From positions 1,116,001 through 1,180,000 of the forward strand of contig CAVPJX010000001.1 of assembly GCA_963705545.1 (NCBI GenBank): a stretch of 64,000 nucleotides of DNA, in the 5' to 3' direction. Below the pieces are notes generated by a model, which had not been told where the DNA came from, did no database searches, and saw only the letters and a list, made by a program, of their open reading frames with translations. Of the stretch, positions 15,661 to 24,469 are shown piece by piece. The stretch comes from DATBLY01 sp963705545. Lineage in GTDB: Bacteria > Actinomycetota > UBA4738 > HRBIN12. A program made the translations under genes and the position numbers. Numbering within the stretch: position 1 is the first letter of the stretch; every line of letters begins with the position of its first letter.

Positions 15661-16461
15661 TCAGTCTCTCGGCTCGAAACTGATGCGTCCCCGCTTCTTC
15701 GCGAGGAGCCAGCGCGGGTTGGCCGCGTTCAGCCGGAGGCTCAGGAGGCGGCCCCGGATGGTCTCGCCCAGGTCGCCGCGGCCGTGCTGGTCGCGGACCA
15801 TGCGACTCTCGCGTTCCATGGCCTCCGCATCGAGGGAGATCTGTGCCGGGTGGAGACGGAATCGACCTAGGGTAGCCCGCATGATCCTGGGGTGCTGGAG
15901 TCGGAGCGCGCGCGCGTACCAATCGTAGTCCCCGCAGTTCCGGTACGCGAGATCGAACGTCCCGACGAGGTCGACGAAGGACCGGCGGGCCCACACGGTC
16001 TGCTGAGGGATGCACGACCAGCCGAGCCCCAGGTACGAAGGGAGCGAGAGGTGAACGGGCGTCATCCGACCGAGGACGTCGCCGTGCTCATCGATGTACT
16101 CCACCCGACCGCAGAGCCACCCGAGGCCCGGGTCGCGGGCGAACGCCGACGCGATCCGCGAGAGCGCCTCGGGCGCGATCTCATCGTCGGCGTTGATGTA
16201 CCCGACGATCGACCCTCGAACGAGCGACATCCCTCGGTTGATCGCGTCGTACATCCCTTGGTCTTCCGTGGAAGTGACGACCCTGGTCGGATAATCGGAG
16301 GCGATCTCTGTCGTCCGGTCCGTGGACCCCCCGTCGACCAATACGTGGTCGATGCGGATCGTTCCGTCTTGCTGGTCCCAGATCGAGCGAAGCGTCGACG
16401 CAAGGAACTCCTCGCCGTTGAGGGTCGGCGTCACTACCCCAACCGTCACCGGCTCAGACAT
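15661..16461 (-). CDS. glycosyltransferase family 2
   Basis: 266 residues, GT-A fold. The N-terminus VGVVTPTLNGEEFLASTLRSI is typical, followed by the D-G-G-S-T-D-R-T motif and the metal-binding YINADDE (DxD-type) near 98. The family moves a sugar from a nucleotide donor onto a growing lipid-linked glycan on the cytoplasmic side. The ATG at 16461 matches the conserved start. It is the first gene of the polysaccharide locus next to groES, divergent from the sulfotransferase gene. Confidence 0.9.
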   Translation of the reverse strand: MSEPVTVGVVTPTLNGEEFLASTLRSIWDQQDGTIRIDHVLVDGGSTDRTTEIASDYPTRVVTSTEDQGMYDAINRGMSLVRGSIVGYINADDEIAPEALSRIASAFARDPGLGWLCGRVEYIDEHGDVLGRMTPVHLSLPSYLGLGWSCIPQQTVWARRSFVDLVGTFDLAYRNCGDYDWYARALRLQHPRIMRATLGRFRLHPAQISLDAEAMERESRMVRDQHGRGDLGETIRGRLLSLRLNAANPRWLLAKKRGRISFEPRD

Positions 16462-16562
16462 CGTGAGTCCTCTCCACGTTGGACTTCCTCCGCCGCAAGG
16501 CACTGCGGGAACGAGACGTCATGTATCGTAACGTCCGCGTCCGAACCTGACCGGATGAGTCG

Positions 16563-17507
16563 ATGACCCAACCGATCTTCTTGCTCTCACTGCCGCGTTC
16601 GGGGTCCACCCTCGTGCAACGGGTCCTCGGGATGCATCCCGACGTGGCGACGGCGCCCGAGCCCTGGCTCCTGCTTCCCCAGGTGTACGCACTCCGCGAG
16701 CGCGGTGCGGCGGCGGAGTACGCCCACGTCTCGGCCGCTCGGGCGATCACCGCCTTCGCGGACGGTCTCCCGAACGGGCTCGACGACTACCTCTCCGAGA
16801 TCCGAGGATTCGCGTTGAACCTCTATGGCCTCGCGGGAGGCGGGACCGCCTACTTCCTAGACAAGACCCCGCGCTACTACTTCATCGTGGATGACCTTTA
16901 CCGGCTCTTCCCTGAGGCTCGTTTCGTATTCCTCTGGAGGAACCCACTGAGCGTCGTCGCATCGATCGTGGAGACCTGGGCGAAGGGGCGGTGGGCGCTG
17001 GACCGATGGACCGTGGATCTCCACGAGGGCGTCGAGCGTCTCGTGGAGGCGTCCGCTGAGGCTCGGCCCGGCACCAGCGCGACCCGGTTCGAGGATCTGA
17101 TCGGGACCCCGGAGGTGAGCTGGCCGCGACTCTTCGGAGAGCTTGGTCTGGACTTCCAACCCGACATCCTGCAGCGCGTCGGCGACCGGAGGCTGACCGG
17201 CAGGATGGGCGATCCAACGGGCCAACATCGATACGAGCTGATCGACCGCGAGCCGCTCCAGAAGTGGCGAGCGACGATCTCGACGCCCGTGCGGAAGCGG
17301 TGGATGAGGAGCTACCTGCGCTGGATCGGTCGCGCACGACTCGCCACCATGGGGTACGAACTCGACGAACTGGAACGGGACCTCGAGACGTCTCGCACCG
17401 ATCTCCGAAGCGTGGCTTCAGATGCCATCTTCGGAGTGGGCAGTCGGGCCAACGGATTCGCACGAGATCGCGCCGCACGGTTCGCGTGGCACCGCCCTCC
17501 CAGGTGA
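16563..17507 (+). CDS. PAPS-dependent sulfotransferase
   Basis: 314 residues. The 5'-phosphosulfate binding loop is intact (LLSLPRSGSTLVQRVLG at 6-22) and the 3'-phosphate site reads FVFLWRNPLSVVASIV near 122-137. Such enzymes sulfate hydroxyl groups of sugars, lipids or small molecules; the setting among glycosyltransferases points to a carbohydrate. The length suits a complete enzyme, with a basic C-terminal tail after the core. No membrane segment is seen. Confidence 0.88.
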   Translation: MTQPIFLLSLPRSGSTLVQRVLGMHPDVATAPEPWLLLPQVYALRERGAAAEYAHVSAARAITAFADGLPNGLDDYLSEIRGFALNLYGLAGGGTAYFLDKTPRYYFIVDDLYRLFPEARFVFLWRNPLSVVASIVETWAKGRWALDRWTVDLHEGVERLVEASAEARPGTSATRFEDLIGTPEVSWPRLFGELGLDFQPDILQRVGDRRLTGRMGDPTGQHRYELIDREPLQKWRATISTPVRKRWMRSYLRWIGRARLATMGYELDELERDLETSRTDLRSVASDAIFGVGSRANGFARDRAARFAWHRPPR

Positions 17508-17547
17508 CGGCTGCCGGACGAGCTCCTTGAGCAGGATCGACCGGGCA

Positions 17548-18342
17548 TCAACGATCCGATCTTCGCGTCAGCTCCTCGTACAGCTCGCCCGCTTCGAAGC
17601 GAAGGCGTCGTAGTCGATCGACCTCGTATCGGGTGCGAAGCTCGGCCTTGGCCCCCTCCCGCTCCGCGGTCGGCTTGGCGACCCATCGCACATCTCCCGT
17701 GCCTCCGAACATCGCTCTGTCCAGCTCGCCGATCCGCTGGAACACGCGATCGACGTTCTCGGGCGTGTGCTCGAACTCGGCGAACCGCGTCCCGAACCTC
17801 TGGTTGACGCGACGGATCACACCGCTGAAGTCAGACGTGACGTCTTCGAACGTGCACACCGAGAGGTGCTCCCGCCAGGGCAGGATCCGACGATGGAAGC
17901 GGATCCAGGCGTGCAAGGGGGGCGAAGGAGGGATCCCCCGGAGGATCATCTGAGAAAGCACGACGGCTGAGGGCTCCCGCACGATCACCAGAACCGGCCG
18001 ACGAAGACGGACCGCGCGGATGACCTGCGCGGCGGAATGAGTGTGATGAACCACTCGGACGGGCGACGGCTGAGCGAGTTGGAAGGCGGCGACTGCGAAC
18101 GTGTTACCTGATCGCCCCATGCCCTCGATCACGAGTTCGGTCGAGGGATCGACCATCCACATCTCGTCGTGTCGATGACGGATCCAGATGAGAGGCGCGT
18201 AGACGGATGGATACGCGTTCAGGAGATACCTGACCGAATACGGAACGCCGCGGATCCACTCGCGTAGGGGTTCAGACGAAGTCGGGGGCATCTGAACCTC
18301 AGGATATGCGGTCGAGATACAAGCGGTCGAGCTTGCGTTCAT
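17548..18342 (-). CDS. sulfotransferase-like protein, paralogue A
   Basis: 264 residues. A sulfotransferase-type N-terminal strand-loop-helix reads LVIEGMGRSGNTFAVAAFQLAQ (about 73-94), and VLVIVREPSAVVLSQMI resembles the 3'-phosphate site. Shared blocks (AFQLAQ, V-x-x-x-H-S, FEHT-x-x-NV) show it is a paralogue of the protein at 21109-21960. The catalytic His/Lys of classical enzymes could not be assigned. It converges on the intact sulfotransferase gene upstream and may act on the same polymer. Confidence 0.7.
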   Translation of the reverse strand: MNASSTACISTAYPEVQMPPTSSEPLREWIRGVPYSVRYLLNAYPSVYAPLIWIRHRHDEMWMVDPSTELVIEGMGRSGNTFAVAAFQLAQPSPVRVVHHTHSAAQVIRAVRLRRPVLVIVREPSAVVLSQMILRGIPPSPPLHAWIRFHRRILPWREHLSVCTFEDVTSDFSGVIRRVNQRFGTRFAEFEHTPENVDRVFQRIGELDRAMFGGTGDVRWVAKPTAEREGAKAELRTRYEVDRLRRLRFEAGELYEELTRRSDR

Positions 18343-18527
18343 CCGTTCACGGCCCCAGTCCAGCGTCGCTCACGGCCGATCCGCGACGCCATCGGGCGAG
18401 CCTTCGCAGAGAGGCTCGGGGGCGATGCGTGCGATCGGTCTAGGCCGTATCGACGGATCGTCCCGAGGTTGGTTCAACTATCCTTGGTCGGACGCCCGGA
18501 GGACTCGATGACGAGGATTGCGCCGGC

Positions 18528-19968
18528 TTGAACCCAGCGGATGGACATCGCGCCAACGAGCCCGCACCCCAGCTTCGCGCGGCGAGCGATGCTGAAGGCG
18601 CGTTGGAATCCATCCGGAGACGCCTCATCCGCGGCTCCGGATGGGTCTTGCTCGCGCGAGGCATCGGGATACCCCTCGGGGTCCTGATCAACGCGCTCCT
18701 AGCCCGCATGCTCACGAAGACGGAGTTCGGTGCCTACCTCACGTCCTTCACGTTGGTGATCATCGGCAGCGTGGTTGCGCAGCTCGGGCTGGATCGAGCC
18801 ATCGTGCGCCTGGTTTCCGAGTCCCTCGGCGATCTCGCAACCAGGTCGCGCTCGTCAGACGATCCATCGGTCGTTCATGATCGGGGCGGCATCCTCGGCG
18901 ACGGTGGCGATCGGGCTGATGCTCGTAGGCCCATACTTCGCGCGGACCGTTCTCGATTCCACCCTGGTGGCGGCTGTGATGCCGCTTACGGCTGGCTGGT
19001 TGGCGGCATACTCGATCCAATCCCTCGTCGTGGAGTCGTTCCGAGGACTCCAGGACTTCCGTAGCGCGAACATGTACGACACGATCCTCACGGATGTGGC
19101 CCTGGCAACGGCCTTCGGGGTCATGTGGGTCTTCGGGCCGCGCCAAGCCACGCTCAACACGATCATCCTGATCATCTGTGCGATCACCGCGATCATCGCA
19201 ACCATCGCAGGCATGCGCTTGCGTAAGCAGATCAGGATCATCCACGGATCCGGACAGCTCCTGAGCGGCGAGATCTTCGCCATCGCGTGGCCGTCGCTCA
19301 TCACGAACATCGCGAGCTACTTGCTGTCGAGCGGAACGGATCTGCTGATCCTTGGCGCCTTCCGACAACAGTCGCAGGTCGCCGTGTACGGGGCCGCGAC
19401 CCGCCTGGTCATCCTCGTCGCTACCCCGCTCTGGATCCTCCGCGGGGTGTTGCCCCCGATGATCTCGGAGCTGTACGCACAGGGACACAAGCGCGAGCTC
19501 GAGCGAACGCTCCGTGCCGGGGCAACGATGGCGGGGCTCCCGTCCTTCGCTATCCTCGTGGTGTTCCTGCTCTTCGGTGGACCGGTGATGGGCCTAGCCT
19601 ACGGAGCGAACTACGAGTCCGGAGCCACGGTCCTCGCGGTGCTGGCGGTGGGGAGGATGGTCGCCGTCTGGGCTGGGGCGAGCGGCGTCACGCTGCTGAT
19701 GACGGGCCATCAGAAGGCGATGATGACCATCACCGTCTGCACGGGCATCGCGTCCCTGTGCGGAGGCATCCTCGTCGCTCCTCGTTTCGGATCTCTCGGG
19801 ATCGCCACCGTCACCGCCACCGTCGCCGTGGTGCAGAACCTCCTCCAGATCGCGGTGGTCCGACGGAGGGTCGGCGTTTGGTCACAGATGCAGTTCTCCC
19901 CTCGGATGCTGCACCGGTTCCTCCTCGGCAGGAGGACTCAACGTGATGTGGATGCGTCCAACGGGTAG
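18528..19968 (+). pseudogene. Wzx-type polysaccharide flippase with one frameshift
   Basis: An oligosaccharide-lipid flippase of the MOP superfamily, about 479 residues if the frame is repaired, with 12 or more predicted helices. The first part (from TTG 18528) reads SGWVLLARGIGIPLGVLINALLARMLTKTEFGAYL..., typical of Wzx/RfbX. Near 18840-18865 the frame shifts by one nucleotide, and the rest (SFMIGAASS... to the stop at 19968) continues in another frame. The total length is 3n+1, consistent with one inserted base. Either a recent mutation or a sequence error. The 3' end overlaps the converging sulfotransferase gene by 31 bp. Confidence 0.82.
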
Positions 19969-20903
19969 CCGAACCGACGCATGAGGGGCCAGGCGGTCGC
20001 CGTTACGCCTCGAAGCTGGCCCCGGCTCAGTTTGCGCCTCCACTCATCGTCGACCTGGAATCGGATCTCTCCCGTCGCCGACCGCATCCGGTTCCCTGCG
20101 ATCAGGTGATCCTCTCGAAAGCGGAGCTCTCCGGACGGACCGATAGCGACATGCGAATCTTGTATGTCGATCCCGGCGAACCTCGCGACCCGACGACATT
20201 CGACCCAGGGGTCCTGGACGAAGGATTCGTACCGAAGCACTTCGGTCGGCACGCCTCGACGAGCGAGGAAGCCGAAGGACGAGTTGATCCAAGTCCACCG
20301 CAATCCGGTCTTGGAAGGGCGACGACGTACCCGATAGTCGCTGCCCTGTCTCTTGACGACCTTGAGGTTGGAATAGGCGACGCCTCGAGGGTCTCGCACG
20401 AGATGGACCACGCGGGTATCGATCGTCGGATCCAGGCTCATGGCGAACACGTGGACGGGGACCTTCATGGAGTCGACGATGACGGCGCCGCCGGCGACAT
20501 CGGAGATCGCGAGATAGAGACGTGTCATCAGGTGTCGATACGCGTCGAGCTTTCGCCGAAAACTCGAGGAGAGGGAGGGGTACGTGATCAGCGGGAGTGC
20601 GAAGGGCTGCGGGAACGGAAGGTCCTTCAAGACGAGCGAGTTCCGGAGCGCGGTCGCCGCCTCGGCGTCGAATCCGGCCCACCCTCCGAAGGCGCGATCA
20701 CCGACGCTCGACCAGAACGGACAATCTCGAACCGAGGATCCACACCCGCAGGCACGCCCGTCGATCAGCGCCTTGTCCCAGAGATGGCCGATCTCCCCGA
20801 TCGCGCAGAAACCGGGTATCCCTCCGATGATCCGAGAGAAGACGGTCGCCCCGTTCTGCCCGGTCCCCGCCACCAACAAGACACGAACGCTCCCGACCCC
20901 CAC
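19938..20903 (-). CDS. sulfotransferase family protein
   Basis: 321 residues from the GTG at 20903, which has AAGGGG in front and begins directly before the first strand. It carries the actinobacterial signature GEIGHLWDKAL...CGCG...CPFW (about 45-75) and a good 3'-phosphate site VVHLVRDPRGVAYSNL. The phosphosulfate loop is unusual, GTGQNGATVFSR, lacking the usual R-S/G-G-S/T pattern. It probably sulfates a sugar in the locus; activity is less certain because of the changed loop. Confidence 0.82.
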   Translation of the reverse strand: MGVGSVRVLLVAGTGQNGATVFSRIIGGIPGFCAIGEIGHLWDKALIDGRACGCGSSVRDCPFWSSVGDRAFGGWAGFDAEAATALRNSLVLKDLPFPQPFALPLITYPSLSSSFRRKLDAYRHLMTRLYLAISDVAGGAVIVDSMKVPVHVFAMSLDPTIDTRVVHLVRDPRGVAYSNLKVVKRQGSDYRVRRRPSKTGLRWTWINSSFGFLARRGVPTEVLRYESFVQDPWVECRRVARFAGIDIQDSHVAIGPSGELRFREDHLIAGNRMRSATGEIRFQVDDEWRRKLSRGQLRGVTATAWPLMRRFGYPLDASTSR

Positions 20904-21108
20904 CGATCCCCTTCGTTCCGTACATGACCCGGAGTCTGAGCAACCACGGGTTGTATCGAAGTCTACTGTTATCCTCCGACGGTGAGAGGAGACGGACGCT
21001 TGGATCAACCGCCGTTGCTCCCACGAACACGTTCTCTCGAGCGACCGTCGGCGAAGTGGGAGAGAGGGCGGACTCCATCTCGAACGGTGGCAGGATGAAG
21101 CCCCGGAG

Positions 21109-21960
21109 TTGACGCTGACTCCTCGATCCGTCGGTCGGACCGTCGAGGACCACAGCCTGGGAGCGAGGCTTCAGGCTGCGCGCTGGGTGTTACGGAACCG
21201 CATCGCCGAGCACCCGCGCCTCTATCTACCGGTCGCTGGTCGCAGGTATCCGGACGCGGTTCTCACCGACGAGACCGACCTGGTGATCGACGGTTTCACC
21301 CGCTCGGCTGTGACCTTCACATCGATCGCTTTCCAGCTGGCGCAGAGCACGCGGGTGCGTGTCGCGTTCACCCTCCATTCGGTTGGTCACATCCTCGCCG
21401 CGGCTGAGCGTGGCGTTCCAGCGCTCGTCACGATCCGGGACCCGGACCAAGTCGCCCTCTCCGCGGTCATCCGGGAGCCCTTCCTCTCCATCGGCGACGT
21501 CATGGCAGCCTATTCGCGCTTCTACGGCAGACTCTGGCCCGTTCGACGATCCCTCGCGGTCGTCAGTTTCGACCAGGTCGTTACCGATCTCGGATCCGTG
21601 ATCAGACAGCTCAACGCCCAGTTCAGCACCTCCTTCGACGAGTTCGAACACACGGAACAGAACGTGCGTCTGTGTTACGGCATCATCGACGATCGATCCA
21701 AGCGGGAACCGTGGCTGCGTGCGATCGGTTGGTTCCAAGGGGGCAAGATCACGTACGAGGCGTATCTCCAGGCGGTGGAATCCAGGAGATCAGCCGCGGG
21801 GCCGGACCGACAGGTCCCGGAACGGAGCGTCCCTCGACCCTCGCGCCAACGGGAGGCCTTCAAGGACAGGATCCGAGAAGCGCTCGGGGATCCTCGGATC
21901 ATGGGCGTTCGCACCAGGGCGCTGCTGACGTATCGGTCATTCCTTCAAGACGAGCGGTAA
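21109..21960 (+). CDS. sulfotransferase-like protein, paralogue B
   Basis: 283 residues from a TTG start; no better start or clear SD was found. It aligns along most of its length with paralogue A (17548-18342): LVIDGFTRSAVTFTSIAFQLAQ corresponds to the nucleotide loop, VTIRDPDQVALSAVI to the 3'-phosphate site and FEHTEQNVRLCYGII to the C-terminal block. The loop has lost the glycine/serine pattern (GFTRSAVTF), so PAPS binding is doubtful. The long basic C-terminal tail is not shared. Confidence 0.68.
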   Translation: MTLTPRSVGRTVEDHSLGARLQAARWVLRNRIAEHPRLYLPVAGRRYPDAVLTDETDLVIDGFTRSAVTFTSIAFQLAQSTRVRVAFTLHSVGHILAAAERGVPALVTIRDPDQVALSAVIREPFLSIGDVMAAYSRFYGRLWPVRRSLAVVSFDQVVTDLGSVIRQLNAQFSTSFDEFEHTEQNVRLCYGIIDDRSKREPWLRAIGWFQGGKITYEAYLQAVESRRSAAGPDRQVPERSVPRPSRQREAFKDRIREALGDPRIMGVRTRALLTYRSFLQDER

Positions 21961-22032
21961 TCCTGGGTGCGATCGTCGCGATCCGCCGGAGCTAAGGAGT
22001 CCCGCGTCGTCGCGCGCGATCCCCGATCAGCT

Positions 22033-23052
22033 TCAGAACGGCCAGATCTCGAGCCCGTGGATCGCGTTCCTCAGGTCCATCGAGAGGTTGACGGTCGCGA
22101 TCACTTCGGGGGGGTCGAAGCGGTACAGCGAGACCGTCGCCGGTGAGGATCCGGCCACGAAGGTATCGCCATCGCCAACCACCGCCAGCCCGCGGCCGAA
22201 CGCCTGCCGAGCCATGTCCCGCGTGACGTCGGAGTGCCGCAGATCCTCCCTCGCGTATCGCTTGATCGGCCAGGATCGCAGAAGCCGACCTCGACGATCA
22301 ACGTACGCGACCCGGTCGGTGGCGGTGTGATTCATGAGGGCGCCCGCTCTGAACGGCCGTGCGTTGTGCGTCCCGTAGGGGACGTGTGCGTAGCGGGTCA
22401 ACCGGTCCTCGCCGATCCTCCATAACGTCCCGGCGTTCACTCCGCAGCAGAACAACCCCGAAGCTTCTGCCACCACGCTGTTGATATGGATCGTGTCTCC
22501 GGCCGCAGGGCCGTCATCCGCCTCGGGATCGAACGAGACGAACGAAGGTCGGGGCCTCACCCCGAGCCGGCGCCGACCCTTCCAGGCGGAGCCGTATCGC
22601 AGCACGTAGCCACGTGTGAACCGCTCTGCCAAGAGATCGTATTCCAGCACGCTGTCGAAGCCGGTTGAGGTCACGAACAGGCGATCGCCCGCGACGCAGA
22701 TCTCGTGACAATGACGAAGGTATCGATTGCCGAATGAACCGAGCGGCTCCAATTGGCGATCGAACACGAAGATCTCGTCGCTAGCCGCAAGGAAGACTCG
22801 CTCCCGATGGAACGCGATCCCGCGGAGACCGCGGTCCCCACCACGGCCCTCCCAGTCGATCGACGCTGCGTTCCAGTCGATGCGTTGATCCACCGACCCG
22901 GTCGCCATATCCACGAGGTAGACACCGCCGTGACTCTGACCTTGATCGGCGGACCGAACGACCGAGCTCACGATCACCTTGGGTGGCCTCTTACTCGACG
23001 CCATCGGTTGCTCAGAAGGTGCCGTATTCAACGGTCCCCTCGGCCCCGTCAT
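22033..23052 (-). CDS. beta-propeller protein of the polysaccharide locus
   Basis: 339 residues made of repeated strands of the type G-x-D-x-x-F-V (for example GIAFHRERVFLAASDEIFVFD, HCHEICVAGDRLFVTSTGFDSVLEYDL, RGLAVVGDGDTFVAGSSPATVSLY), suggesting a six- or seven-bladed propeller. No signal peptide is visible, so it is probably cytoplasmic. It resembles the TIGR03032/DUF4915-type proteins found in glycan loci, but this is a pattern-level call. An alternative start is ATG 23004. It follows the polymerase gene by 21 nt. Confidence 0.65.
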   Translation of the reverse strand: MTGPRGPLNTAPSEQPMASSKRPPKVIVSSVVRSADQGQSHGGVYLVDMATGSVDQRIDWNAASIDWEGRGGDRGLRGIAFHRERVFLAASDEIFVFDRQLEPLGSFGNRYLRHCHEICVAGDRLFVTSTGFDSVLEYDLLAERFTRGYVLRYGSAWKGRRRLGVRPRPSFVSFDPEADDGPAAGDTIHINSVVAEASGLFCCGVNAGTLWRIGEDRLTRYAHVPYGTHNARPFRAGALMNHTATDRVAYVDRRGRLLRSWPIKRYAREDLRHSDVTRDMARQAFGRGLAVVGDGDTFVAGSSPATVSLYRFDPPEVIATVNLSMDLRNAIHGLEIWPF

Positions 23053-23073
23053 GCAACGACCCGGCAGCGCGCA

Positions 23074-24372
23074 TCACCATCGGACGCTCCCGCCAGCGAG
23101 CGCTGGAGGGGTTGTCGAGACGCCTCGGCCAGGCTCCTGAGTCTCCCGATCGTCCGCATCCTCCCCTTCCTCGCCGGACGTCCTGCCATCTCGCACGACC
23201 AGCATGGCCAAGCCGTACGTCATGCCGATCACGGCGGAACGCGACATCCCCTCCAAGACCGGATTGAAGGCAGCCGCCACGAAGAAACAGTTGAAGCCCA
23301 CCAACAGGAGGCGCACGAGCCCGGCACGTGTGTCTCTCGCCTGGGCCACGAAGTTCCTGTGTGCCCGTGTCAGGGTGATGTTCAACGTCAGGATGAAGGC
23401 GAGCAAGAGACCGAGCCCGACCAGTCCGCCCTCTCTCAGGAAGAGGACGTAATCGTTGTGGAACGGAAGCTGGATGACCGTTCCATTCCGCGATCTGATC
23501 GTCTGCGCCACCGTCCCGCCGGTGAACGCATTGCCGAAGAAGGGGGACGTCTTCCAATCCTCGATCCCGGAACTCCATATCGCCACCCGAACACTGCTCG
23601 CGTTCGACTTGCCGACCGCGACGAAGTAGTCCCCGGTGACCTCTTCAACGCGCGACACATGAGCGAGCGCGAAGAGGGTCGCCAGCAAGGCGATCGACGC
23701 GAAGACGTAGGGCCGTGCTCGCGAAGCCCGGGGTTTCGTGACGCTGAACGTAACGATGGTCGCGATCACACAGAGGATCGATGTAGCCGATGGATAGGCG
23801 GCGAAGTTCGCTGCCTCCAGCCCGCAGAGAGCCACAAGCAACCACCGTCGTCTCGCCACGATCGCCCCGGCGATCCCGAACATGACGAAGGTGAACTGCG
23901 CATTCCGGAATTGCTTGTACTTGGCAAGATCCGGAAGGACGCCGGAGTTGACGAGCGCCGCAACGAGGAGGTACAAGGCCCCGACCAGGGTGATCGCCAG
24001 GAGGATCCTCTTGCACTCGTCATCCGTCGGCGACCGAAGGACGAGCAGGTAGAGGATCGCGAGCGACAACGGCAGGAACACGACCCTCGCAGAGGTACCC
24101 GATCCCTGGATCATCGACGCGTACAGGGACCCGGCGAGCCCCATGAGCAAGATCGCGAGGAAGATCTTGTCGGTAACGGTCGTCGTGCGCACGTATGGGG
24201 TTCTAAGGCGGGTCCAGTCGTAGAGAACGACGATCACGGGCACCGCGAGGATCAGGTACTTCTTCGAGCCGCCACGGTCGAAGAAGTTGAATATGTCCAT
24301 GGCCGTAACGAACATGATGAAGACGGTGACCCTCGCGTACCGGTAGCCTTCTGTCGATGGGCCTCGACCCAT
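23074..24372 (-). CDS. O-antigen ligase/polymerase-like membrane protein
   Basis: About 432 residues with 10 or more hydrophobic segments. The large periplasmic loop ends in LPFHNDYVLFLREGGLVGLGLLLAF, matching the H-N-x-x-L...E-x-G motif of the Wzy_C (O-antigen ligase) family. These enzymes polymerise or ligate lipid-linked repeat units outside the membrane. The start is taken at ATG 24372; GTG 24387 is possible. The C-terminal tail after the last helix is hydrophilic (DGRTSGEEGEDADDRE). It sits between the propeller and the GT4 gene, all on the minus strand. Confidence 0.85.
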   Translation of the reverse strand: MGRGPSTEGYRYARVTVFIMFVTAMDIFNFFDRGGSKKYLILAVPVIVVLYDWTRLRTPYVRTTTVTDKIFLAILLMGLAGSLYASMIQGSGTSARVVFLPLSLAILYLLVLRSPTDDECKRILLAITLVGALYLLVAALVNSGVLPDLAKYKQFRNAQFTFVMFGIAGAIVARRRWLLVALCGLEAANFAAYPSATSILCVIATIVTFSVTKPRASRARPYVFASIALLATLFALAHVSRVEEVTGDYFVAVGKSNASSVRVAIWSSGIEDWKTSPFFGNAFTGGTVAQTIRSRNGTVIQLPFHNDYVLFLREGGLVGLGLLLAFILTLNITLTRAHRNFVAQARDTRAGLVRLLLVGFNCFFVAAAFNPVLEGMSRSAVIGMTYGLAMLVVRDGRTSGEEGEDADDRETQEPGRGVSTTPPALAGGSVRW

Positions 24373-24469
24373 GGCCCTCGCGCTCACAGGATCACCCGCC
24401 CGGACAAGGCTGTTCGCGCAGCCCGAGCGCGACGTCCCGTGGGCAGCTCGAACGCATACCGTGACGCCG

